Origin: Cellvibrionales bacterium UBA4495
Lineage (GTDB): Bacteria > Pseudomonadota > Gammaproteobacteria > Pseudomonadales > Porticoccaceae
Reading direction: 5' to 3'
Length of the DNA: 5,167 nt
Assembly (NCBI GenBank): GCA_002388905.1
Contig: DGNJ01000040.1
Span: forward strand, 1-5,167
Both the position numbers and the translations under genes were made by a program. The notes below the pieces were generated by a model that worked only from the letters and a program-made list of their open reading frames with translations, was not told where the DNA came from and searched no databases. Shown here piece after piece: positions 5,092-5,167 of this stretch. The number at the start of each line of letters is the position of its first letter. Positions within the stretch are counted from its first letter, which is position 1.

Positions 5092-5167
5092 TGGAGCGGG
5101 AAACCGGGTTCGAACCGGCGACCTCAACCTTGGCAAGGTTGCGCTCTACCAACTGAGCTATTCCCGC
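5092..5167 (-). tRNA. tRNA-Gly (anticodon GCC), complete
   Basis: On the minus strand the 76-nt gene starts GCGGGAATAGCTCAGTTGG at 5167 and ends with an encoded TCCA at 5095..5092. The acceptor arm pairs GCGGGAA with TTCCCGC. The anticodon loop TTGCCAA carries GCC (5134..5132), which reads GGC and GGU glycine codons, and the T arm reads CCGGTTCGAACCCGG. It closely matches E. coli tRNA-Gly(GCC). The mature 5' end coincides with the last base of the window, so its promoter, or an upstream tRNA in the same transcript, lies outside. A terminator follows directly. Confidence 0.98.

Noticed and set aside
4832..5152. 106-residue open frame on the minus strand before the ATPase
   Set aside because: It begins inside tRNA-Gly and runs through the terminator. 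Its VAGSNPVSRS stretch is the familiar artefact of translating a tRNA T arm and acceptor end.
5051..5167. tRNA-Gly 3' end as an integration site (att) for a mobile element
   Set aside because: No integrase, no direct repeat of the tRNA end and no composition shift is seen; normal housekeeping genes follow.

Overview
This is chromosomal DNA from a GC-rich gammaproteobacterium, and nearly everything in it is recognisable. The best matches are to Pseudomonas, Marinobacter and related groups: a 463-residue MASE2-type CyaB adenylyl cyclase, a long (type II) QueF, a YadG/YadH ABC-2 transporter, a YdjA-like nitroreductase, and tRNAs very close to the enterobacterial ones. No species call can be made from the sequence alone. 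No integrase, transposase, insertion sequence, CRISPR array or phage gene is visible.

Layout, left to right. A tRNA-Ser(GGA), cut by the left edge, reads on the minus strand. A roughly 130-bp spacer holds a possible tRNA promoter and a short T-rich direct repeat. A ydjA-type nitroreductase (minus) follows, with a well supported TTG start. A 94-bp divergent intergenic region contains an extended -10 promoter and a perfect 15-bp palindrome for ydjA, and a weaker candidate promoter for the next gene. cyaB (plus) is a six-helix membrane adenylyl cyclase. It ends 29 bp from the end of queF, which converges on it. On the minus strand, reading right to left, come the ABC ATPase (yadG type), the ABC-2 permease (yadH type) and queF. 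They are packed with a 4-bp overlap and then a 1-bp gap, so they look like one operon. The operon has an unusually long upstream region of about 215 bp, with a 17-bp palindrome just before the ribosome binding site. At the right edge is a complete tRNA-Gly(GCC), also minus, followed by a clear intrinsic terminator that separates it from the ABC-queF operon.

Functionally the genes fall into three groups: tRNA supply and tRNA modification (tRNA-Ser, tRNA-Gly, and QueF for queuosine), a membrane exporter of unknown cargo that appears co-transcribed with queF, and a cAMP signalling enzyme of the bicarbonate-responsive class IIIb type. I do not see a convincing new multi-gene system. The points most worth a second look are regulatory: the palindrome over the predicted ydjA start site, the apparent lack of a ribosome binding site before cyaB, the palindromic leader of the ABC operon, and the tight coupling of queF to an exporter.
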